A stretch of DNA of 64,000 bases, taken from assembly GCF_019575955.1 (NCBI RefSeq), contig NZ_CP080575.1:372001-436000 (forward strand). Direction: 5' to 3'. Of this stretch, positions 22,875 to 32,639 are shown in pieces. How positions within the stretch are numbered: position 1 is the stretch's first letter; each line of letters begins with the position of its first letter. The stretch comes from Nesterenkonia pannonica. Its GTDB lineage: Bacteria; Actinomycetota; Actinomycetes; Actinomycetales; Micrococcaceae. Below the pieces are notes generated by a model. That model ran no database searches. It was not told where the DNA came from and worked only from the letters and a program-made list of their open reading frames with translations. The position numbers were made by a program, and so were the translations under genes.

Positions 22875-23960
22875 ATGCGATCTGAGACGGAGCCGCCCCG
22901 CTGCTGCTGGTCACCGCCGACAAGCGGCTCAGCGATGACATCGCCCTCATCGCCGCCGTCGTCGGAGCCTCCTTGGAGGTCCATGCGCTGTGGCGCGACG
23001 CAGCAGACAGCGCGTCGGATCGCTGGGCGGCTCGTCTCTGCGGCCCCGATGCTCCGCCGCCTGCTTAAGCATCTCAGACGTCCTGCTGGCCGGTCCGGAC
23101 TCCGAGGCGCTCTGGGCTGCTGCCGCCCTGGCGCCCCATGCGTCGCCGGTGCCGCTGCTTACCGATGAGACGTGGCTGAGCGAGCACCTCAGCGCCAAGG
23201 TGCTCAACCGTTCGGAGGGCACGGTGATCAGCGTCGCTGGCGCGGTGGGCGGATCGGGAGCCACCACCATCGCCTATCTGCTGGCGGCCGAAGCGGCCGT
23301 TCGAGGGGACCGAGTCCTGCTCCTCGACGGCGATGCCGGATTCGGCAGCGGACTGCACCACGTGAATGAGCGGGCCCATACAGTCAGCGGCGCAGCAGCT
23401 TATGGCCTCGCCCTGCCGGAGCTCATCGCGGCGGAGGGGGAGATCTCAGCGTCGCACCTGACCAGAGCCGTGCCGGTGGTCGACGGCATCCATCTGCTCA
23501 CCGGCGGGGCCGAGACGGACTCTGATCAGCTCAGATCACGCATGGGCAGCATCGTTCGGGCGGGAGCCCGCGCCTTCGACGCAGTCATCGTGGACGTCGG
23601 CCGCCGCGCGCTGCCGCAGGCCGTCGCCGAGCGGACTGATCAGATCCTCCTGGTGGCCCGGCCCACGCCTCGCGCCGCAGCGGCCGCGAGCCGTCTCATC
23701 GAGTCCGTCCCGCACCAGCCCGTGGCCGTGATGACGAACGGCAGACCGGCATCAGGGTGGGGGCCCGACGAGATGTCCCACCAGCTGGGGACGGAGATCG
23801 TCGCAGACCTTGCCGAGCAGCGCTGGCTGCGGGCCGCCGATGAGCTACTGAGGCCTACGAGGTGCTGCGTGCGGCACCCGGGGCTCGCCTGATCGGGAAC
23901 CTCCTGGAGCGGCTCATGGCACGCGGTTCGCAGTCAGTCGGGAGACTGCACGGTGGCTGA
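22875..23960 (+). CDS. TadZ/CpaE-like (Ssd-type) pilus-assembly protein
   Basis: P-loop-like protein that leads actinobacterial Tad loci. An N-terminal receiver-like region (LLLVTADKRLSDDIALIAAV) is followed by a MinD/ParA-like ATPase core: VISVAGAVGGSGATTIAYLL (deviant Walker A), VLLLDGDAGFGSGLHHV and FDAVIVDVGRRALPQAVAE. The family is thought to place the Tad apparatus at the membrane. The ATG at 22875 is chosen because the reading MRSETEPPP then enters the receiver segment after one restored C. A GCTTAAGC miscall (about 23065) and a base loss near 23848 break the frame. The stop at 23958-23960 overlaps the cpaF GTG by 8 bp. Confidence 0.82.
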
Positions 23961-25135
23961 CGCGTTCGCCGTCGAAGCAGCGGAGCCCACGCCTCTGATC
24001 AGCCCGGAGCGCCTCGAGGTGCTGCGGGAGCAGCTGACGTCCAGTCCGGATGGGGTGACCGTGGCGCGCATCGCCGAGGCGGTGCGGGCGGAGGGTCTGG
24101 CTCTGAGCTCGGGCACGGCCCAGCAGCTGGTGCGAGCACTCAGGGATGAGCTCGTCGGCCTGGGACCTCTCCAGCAGTTCGTCGAGCAGCCGGGTGTGAC
24201 CGATGTGGTGCTCGACGGCCAGGGGATGATCTGGACGGACGGCGCCGAAGGACTGCGGAGCACCGGCACGAGGGTCGAGTCCGAGGAGAAGGCGCGGGCG
24301 CTGGCCCGGCGGCTCATCAGCGTCTCCGGAGGCCGCCTCGATGAGGGGCACCCCTGCGCGGACGGGAGGATCGGGCACTGCCGCATCCATGCGGTCATAC
24401 CGCCCATCGCCGTCGAAGGAACCATGATCTCGGTGCGGGCCGCGCGCAGCCAATCCGCCTCTCTCGAGGCGCTCGCCCTCCAGTGGGAGGGGGCGGACGA
24501 CTGGCTCAGGGCGGTCCGAGGGATGGTGCGCGCCCGCATGAACGTGCTGATCTCCGGGGCGACCGGATCTGGGAAGACGGCGCTGCTCTCCGCTCTGCTG
24601 GCGGAGGTGCCGCCGGATGAGCGGATCATCGTCGTGGAGGACACCACCGAGATTCAGGCGTCTCACCCGCACCTGATCCACCTGCAGGGCCGCGGAGGCA
24701 ACATTGAGGGCGCGCATGGCGTCGATATGGGTCATCTGGTCCGCCAGACCCTGCGCATGCGTCCGGACCGTCTCATCGTGGGCGAATGCCGAGGTGCGGA
24801 GCTGCGGGACTTCCTGACGGCGATGAACACAGGACACGCAGGGGCTGCCGGCACCATTCACGCCAACTCGCCCGAGGCAGTTCCGGCGCGGCTGGTGGCC
24901 ATGGGTGCGCTGGCGGGGCTCACCCTGACACAGTGCGCATCCAGGCGGCCGCAGCCCTCCACGCCGTCATTCACGTGGAGCGTCGGCGCGGTTGCGGATG
25001 CCGGTGAAGCTGTCCATGGTGACCTATGACGAGGACAGGCTCGCCATGCTCCCAGCCCTGACGAGCACCGGCTCGGGCGTCGAGCGTGGGCCGGGCTGGG
25101 AGCAGCTCCTGGTCGGAGAGGAGGGGCGCCCGTGA
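23953..25135 (+). CDS. cpaF: Tad pilus assembly ATPase
   Basis: Secretion ATPase of the CpaF/TadA family that powers Flp pilus assembly. An N-terminal helical domain (MADAFAVEAAEPTPLISPER) precedes LVGLGPLQQFVEQPGVTDVV. The ATPase core has LISGATGSGKTALLSALLA (Walker A), IIVVEDTTEIQ (Asp box), LVRQTLRMRPDRLIVGECRG (Walker B) and MNTGHAGAAGTIHANSPEA (His box). A base loss near 24937 breaks the frame; repaired, the tail runs RIQAAAALHAVIHVERRR and ends EEGRP at a TGA shared with the tadB start (TGATG). Confidence 0.92.
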
Positions 25136-25842
25136 TGCTCGGGGCTGCAGCATGCGCTCTCGGGGCGGTCGCGGTGCTGCTTCTGCTGCCCTCACCCGGC
25201 GGCACCCAGGCGCAGCCCCGGTCCCGGGAACAGATACGCATGGTCCTGACGCGTCGGCTCCCAAAGAGGGCTCAGGCCGCAGACCATGAGGAGGCCGCGC
25301 AGCTGCTGCGCCAGCTCTCCGCACTGCTGAGCTCCGGCCGCGGCGAGGCCCAGGCGTGGGCAGACCTGCGCGACCACTGGGCCCGCACGAAGCCGGAGCA
25401 CGCCATCGCCTCGATGACGCGCCAGATCGCGGCCTCGCACATTGTCGGGGTCGGCACCTCGGAGGCACTCAGCCGCCTTCTCAGCTCCGCCGAGGGCAAT
25501 GGAGAGGAAGGGCGGGGACAGACGGAGCTGAGGCGAACCCTGAGGCGGCTGCTGGCTGTCGCACGTCTCTCCGAAACGACGGGGCACCTCGCGCACCTGA
25601 TCGAGCGGCTCGCGGCCTCACTGGACGATGCCGCGGAGCTGCGCGCCTCGATTCAGTCCGCAGCCGCCGGGCCCCGGCTCACCCAGCTGATCCTGACGCT
25701 CCTTCCCGTCGGCGGGGTTCTGCTGGGACACCTGATGGGCGCCCAGCCCCTCCAGGCCCTGACCAGCAGCGCAGCAGGACTCGGATGCCTGGCCCTGGGC
25801 CTGCTCTTCCTGGGCGCGGCAGGCTCTGGAGCCGCGCGATGA
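25135..25842 (+). CDS. TadB-like inner-membrane platform protein
   Basis: GspF-type Tad platform subunit of 235 residues, intact. An N-terminal helix (ACALGAVAVLLLLPSP) is followed by a helical cytoplasmic domain (LLRQLSALLSSGRGEAQAWA, LAVARLSETTGHLAHLIERL) and two C-terminal helices (LTQLILTLLPVGGVLLGHLM and GLGCLALGLLFLGAAG). It is shorter than classical TadB, as is usual in Micrococcales. ATG 25135-25137 sits about 9 nt after GGAGAGGAGG and overlaps the cpaF stop by 1 nt. Confidence 0.82.
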   Translation: MLGAAACALGAVAVLLLLPSPGGTQAQPRSREQIRMVLTRRLPKRAQAADHEEAAQLLRQLSALLSSGRGEAQAWADLRDHWARTKPEHAIASMTRQIAASHIVGVGTSEALSRLLSSAEGNGEEGRGQTELRRTLRRLLAVARLSETTGHLAHLIERLAASLDDAAELRASIQSAAAGPRLTQLILTLLPVGGVLLGHLMGAQPLQALTSSAAGLGCLALGLLFLGAAGSGAAR

Positions 25843-25878
25843 TCCGCGCGGTCGAGGCGCGCATATGAGGGCGCAGCT

Positions 25879-26447
25879 ATGATCTCGGCTCTGGCGGCGA
25901 GCGCCTCAGCGGCGGCTCTGGTCCTCCTGCTTCTGCCTCCGAAGGCCGATCCCCGCGCCGCACCGCGACGAGCGCCTGCGCTGCCGCGGCCCTTCGTGCG
26001 CGAGCGGACGCAGGAGGACAGCTTGGATGCGGCCTCCTCCTTGACCTGACGGGAGCGCTGCTTGCTGCAGGAGTCGGCATCGAGGCTTCTCTGGATCGCC
26101 TGGCGCGCACTGTGCCTGGAGCGGAGCCTCTCGGCAGGGTGCATCGGGCGCTGGCAGCGGGCGCCGCCTGGCAGGCGGCTGCCGCCCACGTCGCTGACAG
26201 TCCGCAGCTGCAGGCCTACTGCGAGCACCTCAGCTTCTCCTACGCCACCGGGGCGCCCAGCGCGCAGATGCTGGAGGCCTCCGCTGCCCAGGCGCGGTCC
26301 CGGCAGCGGCACCAGGCGGAGCGTGCCGCCGGGGAGCTGGGAGTGAAGATGATGCTGCCGCTGGGAACCTGCTTCCTCCCGGCGTTCATCCTCATCGGAG
26401 TCGTTCCGGTCATTCTCAGCATGCTCCCCGAAGCCCTCGGCCTGTGA
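25879..26447 (+). CDS. TadC-like inner-membrane platform protein
   Basis: Second GspF-type platform subunit of the Tad system, about 190 residues. An N-terminal helix (ALAASASAAALVLLLLPP) precedes the cytoplasmic block LLDLTGALLAAGVGIEASLD, then FSYATGAPSAQMLEASAAQA and a C-terminal helix pair (MMLPLGTCFLPAFILIGVVP and VILSMLPEALGL). A base loss near 26030 splits it. It starts 36 bp after tadB and ends 3 bp before the stop of the convergent PIG-L gene, leaving almost no room for a terminator. Confidence 0.78.
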
Positions 26448-26450
26448 GCG

Positions 26451-27182
26451 CTACATTCGGTGGGCAGCGACGCCCAGTGCTTGGGTGACTGCAGGATCGC
26501 TGCTGCGCTGAGCGGCCGCTGACGTCATGCCTTCGAGCATTCCGCGGGCGTCGAAGTCGCCTCCCAGCGCGGCGAGGTACTGCTTGTGGGCTTCCAAGGA
26601 GGCGACGGCGCGCTCCAGCGGCTCACCGGTGACGTCGATCAGGTGAGTCGGTGCGTCGCCGAAGGTCAGCAGCCAGTCCGCGCCCCAGGCCTCGAGGCCC
26701 TCGTCCTCCGCCAAGCGTCGGAACACCCACGGGTTGTCCGCGTCGCGCACCGCATCCGCTGCCGCAAGGCCTGCGGCACGGTGATCAGCATGGTTCAGGC
26801 CCCAGCTGACCTCCAGACTCCAGGTTTGGGTGAGCACCATGTGGGGCCGCGTCTGCCGGATGCGACGAGCGATCGCCTCGCGCAGAGCCAGATCAGGCTG
26901 CAGCATCCCATCCGGGAAGCGGAGGATCTCGAGCTCGTCGACGCCGACTTCGGCACAGGCGGCCCGCTGCTCCTCGGCGCGCAGGGCGGCGGCCTCGAGG
27001 GGCTTTACGTTCCGCATGCCAGCCTCCCCGGCCGTCAGCAGCAGGTAGGAGACCTCCACGCCGCGCGCGCTCCATCGCGCGGCGGCCGCCGAGCCGCCGT
27101 ACTCCATGTCGTCAGGATGGGCGACGATGCACAGCACGCGTCGGATCCCGGAATCATCGAAGAGGTCAAGCGCGTCTGTCAT
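26451..27182 (-). CDS. PIG-L/LmbE family deacetylase
   Basis: Zinc-dependent N-acetylglucosaminyl deacetylase-like hydrolase of 243 residues, intact. Zinc and catalytic motifs are CIVAHPDDMEYGGSAAA near the N-terminus and NHADHRAAGLAAADAV in the middle. The family includes mycothiol (MshB, Mca) and GlcNAc-PI deacetylases; this member ends LGGDFDARGMLEGMTSAAAQ and belongs to the short LmbE group, so its substrate is open. It lies 7 bp downstream of the DUF4031 gene and is convergent with tadC. Confidence 0.85.
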   Translation of the reverse strand: MTDALDLFDDSGIRRVLCIVAHPDDMEYGGSAAAARWSARGVEVSYLLLTAGEAGMRNVKPLEAAALRAEEQRAACAEVGVDELEILRFPDGMLQPDLALREAIARRIRQTRPHMVLTQTWSLEVSWGLNHADHRAAGLAAADAVRDADNPWVFRRLAEDEGLEAWGADWLLTFGDAPTHLIDVTGEPLERAVASLEAHKQYLAALGGDFDARGMLEGMTSAAAQRSSDPAVTQALGVAAHRM

Positions 27183-27189
27183 GCTTCCA

Positions 27190-27474
27190 TCACACCACAG
27201 CGCGGCGGATGCGGCGGGCCCGTTGGCTGATGCGCAGCCCGGAGTCTCGTAGGATGCGGGCGAGATCCCGGCCTGTGACCTCAACGGCGCCGCAGACCAC
27301 CAGCCGTTCGTAGTGGTGCGCCGGAACGTCGTAGTGGTCCAGATCGAATGCTCGCGGGCTGATGCCGCCCGCCCCCGCGAACGAGTGCAGCTCCACGAGC
27401 GAGGCATCTGAGATCAGATGCCCGAACGTGGTGCCGTGCGCGGGCCATATCGGCGGATCAATGAAGACGGTCAT
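27190..27474 (-). CDS. DUF4031 domain protein
   Basis: Intact 94-residue protein with the DUF4031 signature: MTVFIDPPIWPAHGTTFGHL, ELHSFAGAGGISPRAFDLDH and YDVPAHHYERLV. The function is unknown; the conserved His, Asp and Tyr residues suggest a small enzyme. TAGGCT lies 11 nt before the ATG, and the gene is probably co-transcribed with the PIG-L deacetylase. Confidence 0.85.
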   Translation of the reverse strand: MTVFIDPPIWPAHGTTFGHLISDASLVELHSFAGAGGISPRAFDLDHYDVPAHHYERLVVCGAVEVTGRDLARILRDSGLRISQRARRIRRAVV

Positions 27475-27557
27475 CAGAGCACAGGAGCCTACTCCACTGT
27501 CCTTCCCGAGCTCTCGACAGGCCCGGGTTCGTCGGACACAAGCGACGCAGAGCCTAC

Positions 27558-27586
27558 TTGACTTGCCGCCGAATGCGCCTTAATGT
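27558..27586 (+). promoter_or_regulatory. Sigma-A-like promoter in the 27.5-27.8 kb intergenic region
   Basis: TTGACT (27558-27563) and TAATGT (27581-27586) are separated by exactly 17 bp on the plus strand. Transcription would start near 27593. No plausible coding region follows; a strong hairpin does (27671-27707). Confidence 0.5.
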
Positions 27587-27592
27587 GATCCA

Positions 27593-27712
27593 CGACACAT
27601 CGATGGTCCCAGTGGCCGCGCTTGACTGGAGCACAGCCCAGCAGAGCGCCTGGAGCGGGATCGTGAAACGGAGCCCGAGCAGGGAGAGATTCTTTCTGCT
27701 CGGGCTCCTTTC
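27593..27712 (+). ncRNA. Candidate small RNA of about 115-120 nt
   Basis: The 350-bp gap between the DUF4031 gene and the Tad pseudopilin genes holds a promoter-like pair, about 80 nt of non-coding sequence and a strong terminator hairpin in the right order. Near the predicted 5' end CACGA can pair with TCGTG at about 27661, which would enclose the body before the terminator stem. It does not contain the conserved loop of SRP RNA or other families I know. The evidence is layout only; no expression data exist here. Confidence 0.35.
27671..27707 (+). terminator. Strong hairpin terminator
   Basis: GAGCCCGAGCAG (27671-27682) and CTGCTCGGGCTC (27696-27707) form a perfect 12-bp stem with a 13-nt loop, followed by CTTTCTG on the plus strand. 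It could end the candidate small RNA, and on the other strand the pseudopilin operon. Confidence 0.75.
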
Positions 27713-27825
27713 TGCGTCACCCTTGCTTCACCTGTGCGGCTGAGGTGCCTTCCGGCCCGCGTCCTCAGCGAGGGCTTCGGGCGGCCCAGCGCGACTGGTG
27801 CGCTCAGCGGAGCCTCCTGGAAGGG

Positions 27826-28169
27826 TCAGGCCTGCTTAAGCAGCAGAACGAATGTCGGCTCGACGGCTGCGGTGACCCGCACCTCAGTTTCGAACTCCCC
27901 GCCGACCCTGCAGTCCACGAACTCTGCAGCGTTGCGCGACACTGTCTCAGCGGCGGCCGAGCACGGGTCGCCCGCTGCAAGCCCGCGGGCGATGTCGGCG
28001 CTTACCAGCGCCGCGAGATCGGCGGCCCGAGAGGCTTGACTCCCGCGACGGCGGCGGCGCTGACCAGGTGAATCACCGCCAGGAGGGTCATGAGCCCCGC
28101 AATGATTCCTACAGCCGTCACCGTGCCGGAGCCGCGCTCGTCCCGGACAAGACGCTGGGTCCTGCTCAC
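27826..28169 (-). CDS. Rv3657-like TadE-type protein of the Tad locus
   Basis: Minor pseudopilin-like secreted or membrane protein. The N-terminus RLVRDERGSGTVTAVGIIAG continues into LMTLLAVIHLVSAAAVAGVK, the TadE-type hydrophobic segment after an acidic Glu. It then reads ASRAADLAALxxADIARGLA with paired cysteines (GDPCSAAAE and EFVDCRVGG). The stop lies inside a GCTTAAGC miscall; repaired, the chain would run to about 27728. A base loss near 28035 shifts the frame. The GTG at 28167-28169 overlaps the upstream stop (GTGA). Confidence 0.7.
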
Positions 28170-28539
28170 GGGCGGGCACCTGAGACGTGCTCCGTCCGCG
28201 CAGAAGCCTCCGCCTGATGAGCATGGTCGATGCCCACCCAACCGGCGATGCGCACCTGCCTGCTGAGGGACACCTGCGTGTAGGGACCCTCTGCGGCGAG
28301 AGACACGATGATGTCGCCTCCTGCAGCATCCCGTGCAGCAGCCTCCACCGCGGCAGACGGCTCCCTCGGGCCAGCTGACGCGCGGCCTCGCGGGCAGCGG
28401 ACTCCAGGGCGACAGCCTGGACGCCGTAGGCGCCCAGGCTGAGCACCAGCAGAAGCACAGCGACGATGGTAAGCAGCGAGAGCGCGAACTCCGCGGTGAC
28501 GGAACCGCGCTCGCCGTCGGTGTCGCGGGTGCGTCCCAT
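28166..28539 (-). CDS. TadE family minor pseudopilin
   Basis: TadE-like protein of about 124 residues. The N-terminal sequence GERGSVTAEFALSLLTIVAV has the Glu-containing prepilin-like motif followed by a hydrophobic helix (VLLLVLSLGAYGVQAVALES), then a small exported domain (GDIIVSLAAEGPYTQVSLSR). The start at ATG 28537-28539 overlaps closely with the end of the pilin gene. One frame break near 28375. Confidence 0.78.
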
Positions 28540-28547
28540 CGATGTCG

Positions 28548-28767
28548 TCAGTGGTTCAGCGCGGACTCGACGACGCCGTTGAGCAGGCCCTGAACAGTGT
28601 CCGAGGTCAGGATCACCGTCAGCAGGTTGGCTGAAGCCGACGGCGGCCAGCATGACGATGCCGTACTCGGCCGTCGCCAAGCCCTCCTCATCGTGATGCA
28701 GGGCCTTCAGCGCTGCTTCGGCCTGGCTGCGATCGAACGGGGCGGGCCACGTGGTGCTGTTCTTCAT
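28548..28767 (-). CDS. DUF4244 Flp-type pilin
   Basis: Short pilin precursor of about 72 residues and the probable major subunit of the Flp pilus. A charged leader (MKNSTTWPAPFDRSQAEAAL) precedes EEGLATAEYGIVMLAAVGFA, the Gly/Glu-Tyr prepilin-peptidase motif and hydrophobic helix of Rv3654-type pilins. Repairing a base loss near 28625 gives NLLTVILTSDTVQGLLNGVV and ends ALNH. ATG 28765-28767 follows AAGGAGA by 6 nt, stronger than the signals of its neighbours, which suits an abundant product. Confidence 0.78.
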
Positions 28768-28957
28768 GAGCGTCTCCTTCGCGATGGTGTCCGGACGGGG
28801 TGCCTGGACCCGCTCACTCACGGATGGGGGCCATCCGTCGCGGCGTGAGGAGCGACCCTGTGGAGGTGGGGCACACGCAGTGCGGGTGCGAAGGAGCGTG
28901 TGGAAGGGCGAGGGTCAGCGCATAGCCGGGACCACGGATGGTCTACAGCTCCGGGGC

Positions 28958-31418
28958 TCAGTATTCCGGCAGGCTCCAGTCGCGGACGGCTCGGGAATGG
29001 CCCCACACGGGCCGCCCGGCCTCACCGGCGCGCTCGGCATCATGATGCTTCAGGGCAGTCCGCAGCAGGTTCAGCGCCCCTGCTTGCTCAGCGGACTGTT
29101 GCGGTTGCCGCACTTGGGCGACTGCACGCAGGAGGGACAGCCGTCCGAGCAGCTGCAGGCCTCAATCGCCTCGGCGGTGGCGCGCACCCACTCGGCCGCC
29201 AGCTCGAACCCGCTGCGCGAAGCCTGCACCCCGGGTGTCCGTCGTAGACGAAGATGCTCGGCAGCTCCGTGTCGGCGTGCAGGGCAGTGGAGACCCCGCC
29301 GATGTCCCACCGATCAGAGCTGGACAGCAGCGGCAGCAGACCGATCATGGCGTGCTCGGCGGCGTGCAGCGACCCCGGCACATGCTCCACGATCACCCCG
29401 CCTACTCTGCAGCGTGGTCTCCGGGGCCGTGAGCCACATCGCCTGAGTCCGCAGAGTCGACGGCGGCAGCTCCAGGGGCTCGTCGGAGATCACCTCCGAG
29501 GAGCCGAGCGCCTTGCGCTGGAACCCGACGACGGTGCTCGTCACCTCCACCGTCCCGAAGCACAGCGTGAACTCGTTCCACGCCTCCGTGCGCTGCGTCT
29601 CGATCACACTGATGGACGTGGTCTCCTGGCCTGGGTGTAGTAGGGCGGGTTGGCAGGCACCACCAGGACGGTGTTCTGCTCCAGGTCCAGCTCCTCCACC
29701 ACGTAGGTCCTGCCCTGGTGGACGTACACGGCCTGAGGGTGGCCTGCGGCAGCGCCTGGGCCGACCCCATGTCGCCGACCACAGTGCCGTCCTCCGCGTT
29801 GACGATGGTGTACGGCCCGGCGCCGTCGGAGCGCAGCTTCACCCAGGACGCGGCCGAGACGTCGTCATGGTTGAAGAACCAGCCCCGAGGGCGACGTCGC
29901 AGGTGGCCCTGCTCCGTCAGAGACTCCACCAGCCAGCGGAGCCCCGCGAAGAGGCCCAGGTCCTCGATGTCCGCAGGGACCAGGGGCAGCTCCTGCGCGG
30001 CCGCCAGCAGGTGCGGAGCAGCGACGTGAGGGTTCGACGGGTCGGTGACCGCATCCTCAACAGGTCGGTCGAAGATGGCCTCCGGGTGCGCCAGCAGGTA
30101 GGAGTCCAGGGGCTCATCGCCGCCGATGAAGAACGCCGCACCTCGCTGCCCGGACCGTCCGGCTCGGCCCAGCTGCTGGAAGAAGGATGCCCGAGTTCCC
30201 GGCCATCCGGCGATGACCACCGCGTCGAGGCCGGAGATGTCGATGCCCAGTTCCAAGGCCGGTGTGGACGCCACCCCCAGGAGCTGACCGGTGCGCAGCC
30301 GGTGCTCCAGCTCCCGGCGCTCCTCCTTCAGGTAGCCCGACCGGTACGCGGAGACCCGGTCGACCAGGGACGCGTCCACCTCGGCGAGATTCTCCTCGGC
30401 GATGCGCGCGATCGTCTCAGCGCCCCGGCGGGACTTGATGAACGCCAGGCTCCGGCGCCCTGCCACCACCAGGTTGGTCATCAGATCGGCGGCCTCCACT
30501 GTGAGGGAGCGCTTCACCGGGGCGCCGTTGTCCCCGGCGACCCCGACCGCGTCAGCCGCCTCCCACAGGTAGACGTCCACTGCACCGTGCGGGGAGCCGT
30601 CGTGGGTGATCGCGGTGACGGTCTCGGGGTCTCTCCGATCAGCCGGGCGAACGACGTCGCCGGGTCGCCGCTGGTGGCGCTGGCGCCCACGAACACCGGG
30701 TCGGCCCCATAGTGCCGTGCCACGCGGCGCAGACGCCTCAGCAGCAGGGCCAGGTGCGAACCGAAGATGCCGCGCGCCGTGTGGGCCTCGTCGATCATCA
30801 CGTACCGCAGCCGCGCGAAGAACCGAGCCCACCCGCGGTGGTTCGGCAGGATGCCCGCATTCAGCATGTCCGGATTGGAGAGGATGAAGTTCGCGTGCTG
30901 GCGCACCCAGGCCCGGGACTGCTGGTCGGTGTCGCCGTCGTAGGCCTCGGCCCGGATGCCCCGGCGGGCCCGTGGGCGTCGACCGTCTCGGCGAGCTCCC
31001 TGAGCCCGTCCAGCTGATCGGCCGCGAGCGCCTTGGTGGGGAGAGGTACAGCACCGTGGCCTCGCCGGTGGCGTGCGCGGCGACGCCGGGCCCGGGCTCC
31101 GCTCCGAGGATGGCTGAGAGTGCGGGCAGCTGTGCCGCCAGCGACTTTCCGGATGCTGTCCCCGTGGCCAGGATGACGTGCTCTCCGGAGTGGAGGGCCT
31201 CCGCCGCGAGGGCCTGGTGCGCGTACGGCGAGGGGATGCCGACCTGCCGGTACGCAGCCCTCAGGGGTTCGGGCGTCCACACGGGCCATTCCGCCGGTGC
31301 GGCCTGCCGTGCAGGCAGTGTGCGCACATGCCTCAGGGGAGCTCTCCGAGTCGAGGCCAGCCCCGAGGCCCGCTTCACGCAGCAGCGTCAGCGGGTCCTC
31401 GGGGTCGGCATCATGCAC
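28958..31418 (-). CDS. DEAD/DEAH-box helicase with C-terminal cysteine cluster (DUF1998-type)
   Basis: Superfamily 2 helicase of about 820 residues, the usual neighbour of actinobacterial Tad and topA genes. Motifs in order: SPYAHQALAAEALHSGEHVI, LATGTASGKSLAAQLPAL (motif I), ILSNPDMLN, RYVMIDEAHTARG (motif II, DEAH), FVGASATSGDPATSFARLIG (motif III) and VIAGWPGTRASFFQQLGRAGRSGQ split between motifs V and VI. The C-terminus has CSCSDGCPSCVQSPKCGN, a four-cysteine cluster. The GTG start at 31416-31418 overlaps the mmuM stop. At least six base-loss frame breaks occur. It is probably a repair or RNA helicase; the substrate is unknown. Confidence 0.88.
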
Positions 31419-32493
31419 CCCACCAAACTACAAGGCTTGGGATGCACTCAGGCGCGTGACCCCAGAGCGACGATGTTCTCAGGAGCCGCTCGTTGCTTCC
31501 GTACATGAAGTGGTTGCTCATGTTCTCGGAGAAGCGGCTGGCCTGCGTGGTCTGACCCACCGCCTCAGCCACCTGGCGGATGTGCATGGGCGAGGCTCCG
31601 CAGCAGACGCCCAGATAGTTGATGCCGAGCGCGTGCGCCTCCGCAGCCCAGGCGCCGAGCTCGTAGCGGTTGATGAACAGGGGATCCAGCGCCGTCGGGA
31701 ACGTGCGTCCGTGGGGGACGGCACGGTGGCTCGCACATCGGACAGGTTGAAGAAGGTGGGCTCCTCAGGGTGGTGCGGTACGGGATGGGCAGCGCGCCCA
31801 CATGGCAGCTGACCTTCTCCCGGATCTGGCGCAGCCAGGGCATGATCGTCTCCGGCCCGCGGAAGCAGTTGAGCCCGACGACGTCCGCACCTGCCTGCTC
31901 CAGCTGCTGCGCCGTCTCGACCACGCCCACGCCGTCGGCCATGCCTTCGAAGGCCATCGGCGCAAGGGTGAGCACCACCGGCAGTCCGCTGGCTCGAGCG
32001 ACCTCCAGGGCGGTGAGCGCCTCGCCGGCGTAGTAGAAGGTCTCGCCGATGATGAGGTCCGCGCCCTCTTCGACGGCCCAGCCGACCATCTCCTCGAACA
32101 TGGCGCGCACCTCGGCCTGCTTGGCGGAGTCTGCGGGGTCCCAGATGTTCGTGTTGGAGATGTTGCTTACCATGAAGTTGCCGGGCACGGCATCGGCCAC
32201 ATCCCGGGCGATGCGCAGCGCCGATCGGTTCAGCGGCTCGAGGAGGTCCTCTTTGCCGATGACGCGCATCTTCTCGCGATGCCCGTTGTAGGTGAAGGCC
32301 TGGACGATATCCGATCCGGCGCGCTGGAAGTCGACGTGAAGCGACCTCAGCGCATCCGGGTGCTCGAGGGCGACCTCCGGGACGAACTCGCCACGGTGAG
32401 GTAGCCGCGGCGCTCGAGCTCGAACAGGAACCCTTCGGCGCAGATGACGGGCCCAGCATCGAGCCGGGCCGTCAGAGAGGTGTGGGCGGACAT
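31411..32493 (-). CDS. mmuM: Homocysteine S-methyltransferase family protein
   Basis: Methyltransferase of the MmuM/BHMT family, about 355 residues, transferring a methyl group from betaine or S-methylmethionine to homocysteine. Zinc ligands are visible in VVGLNCFRGPETIMPW and INYLGVCCGASPMHIRQVAE. The donor-side block is DIVQAFTYNGHREKMRVIG, and NISNTNIWDP follows a miscalled Ala-Gly (32165-32170). ATG 32491-32493 follows AGGAG by about 7 nt. Frame breaks near 32400, 31765, 31705 and 31550. The donor is not assignable, although a salt-adapted host makes betaine plausible. Confidence 0.82.
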
Positions 32494-32586
32494 TGCCGCT
32501 CCTTTCCGTCGTGGACGTGAAGCTGCCACGTGCAGGAGCGGCCGAGGCGAGGCCTCGCATATACGGCCGTTAAAAATGAACTCTTC

Positions 32587-32632
32587 GTGGCAGTGCCCGC
32601 AAATATAGTCGAACGAGGGGCGTCACTGCCAC
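32587..32632. repeat. 9-bp inverted repeat between GNAT gene and mmuM
   Basis: GTGGCAGTG (32587-32595) and CACTGCCAC (32624-32632) are exact inverted copies with a 28-nt A/T-rich spacer. The spacer is long for a terminator, so a bipartite operator or RNA leader for mmuM is more likely. It lies 8 bp after the GNAT stop and 94 bp before the mmuM start. Confidence 0.4.
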
Positions 32633-32639
32633 ATTATGT

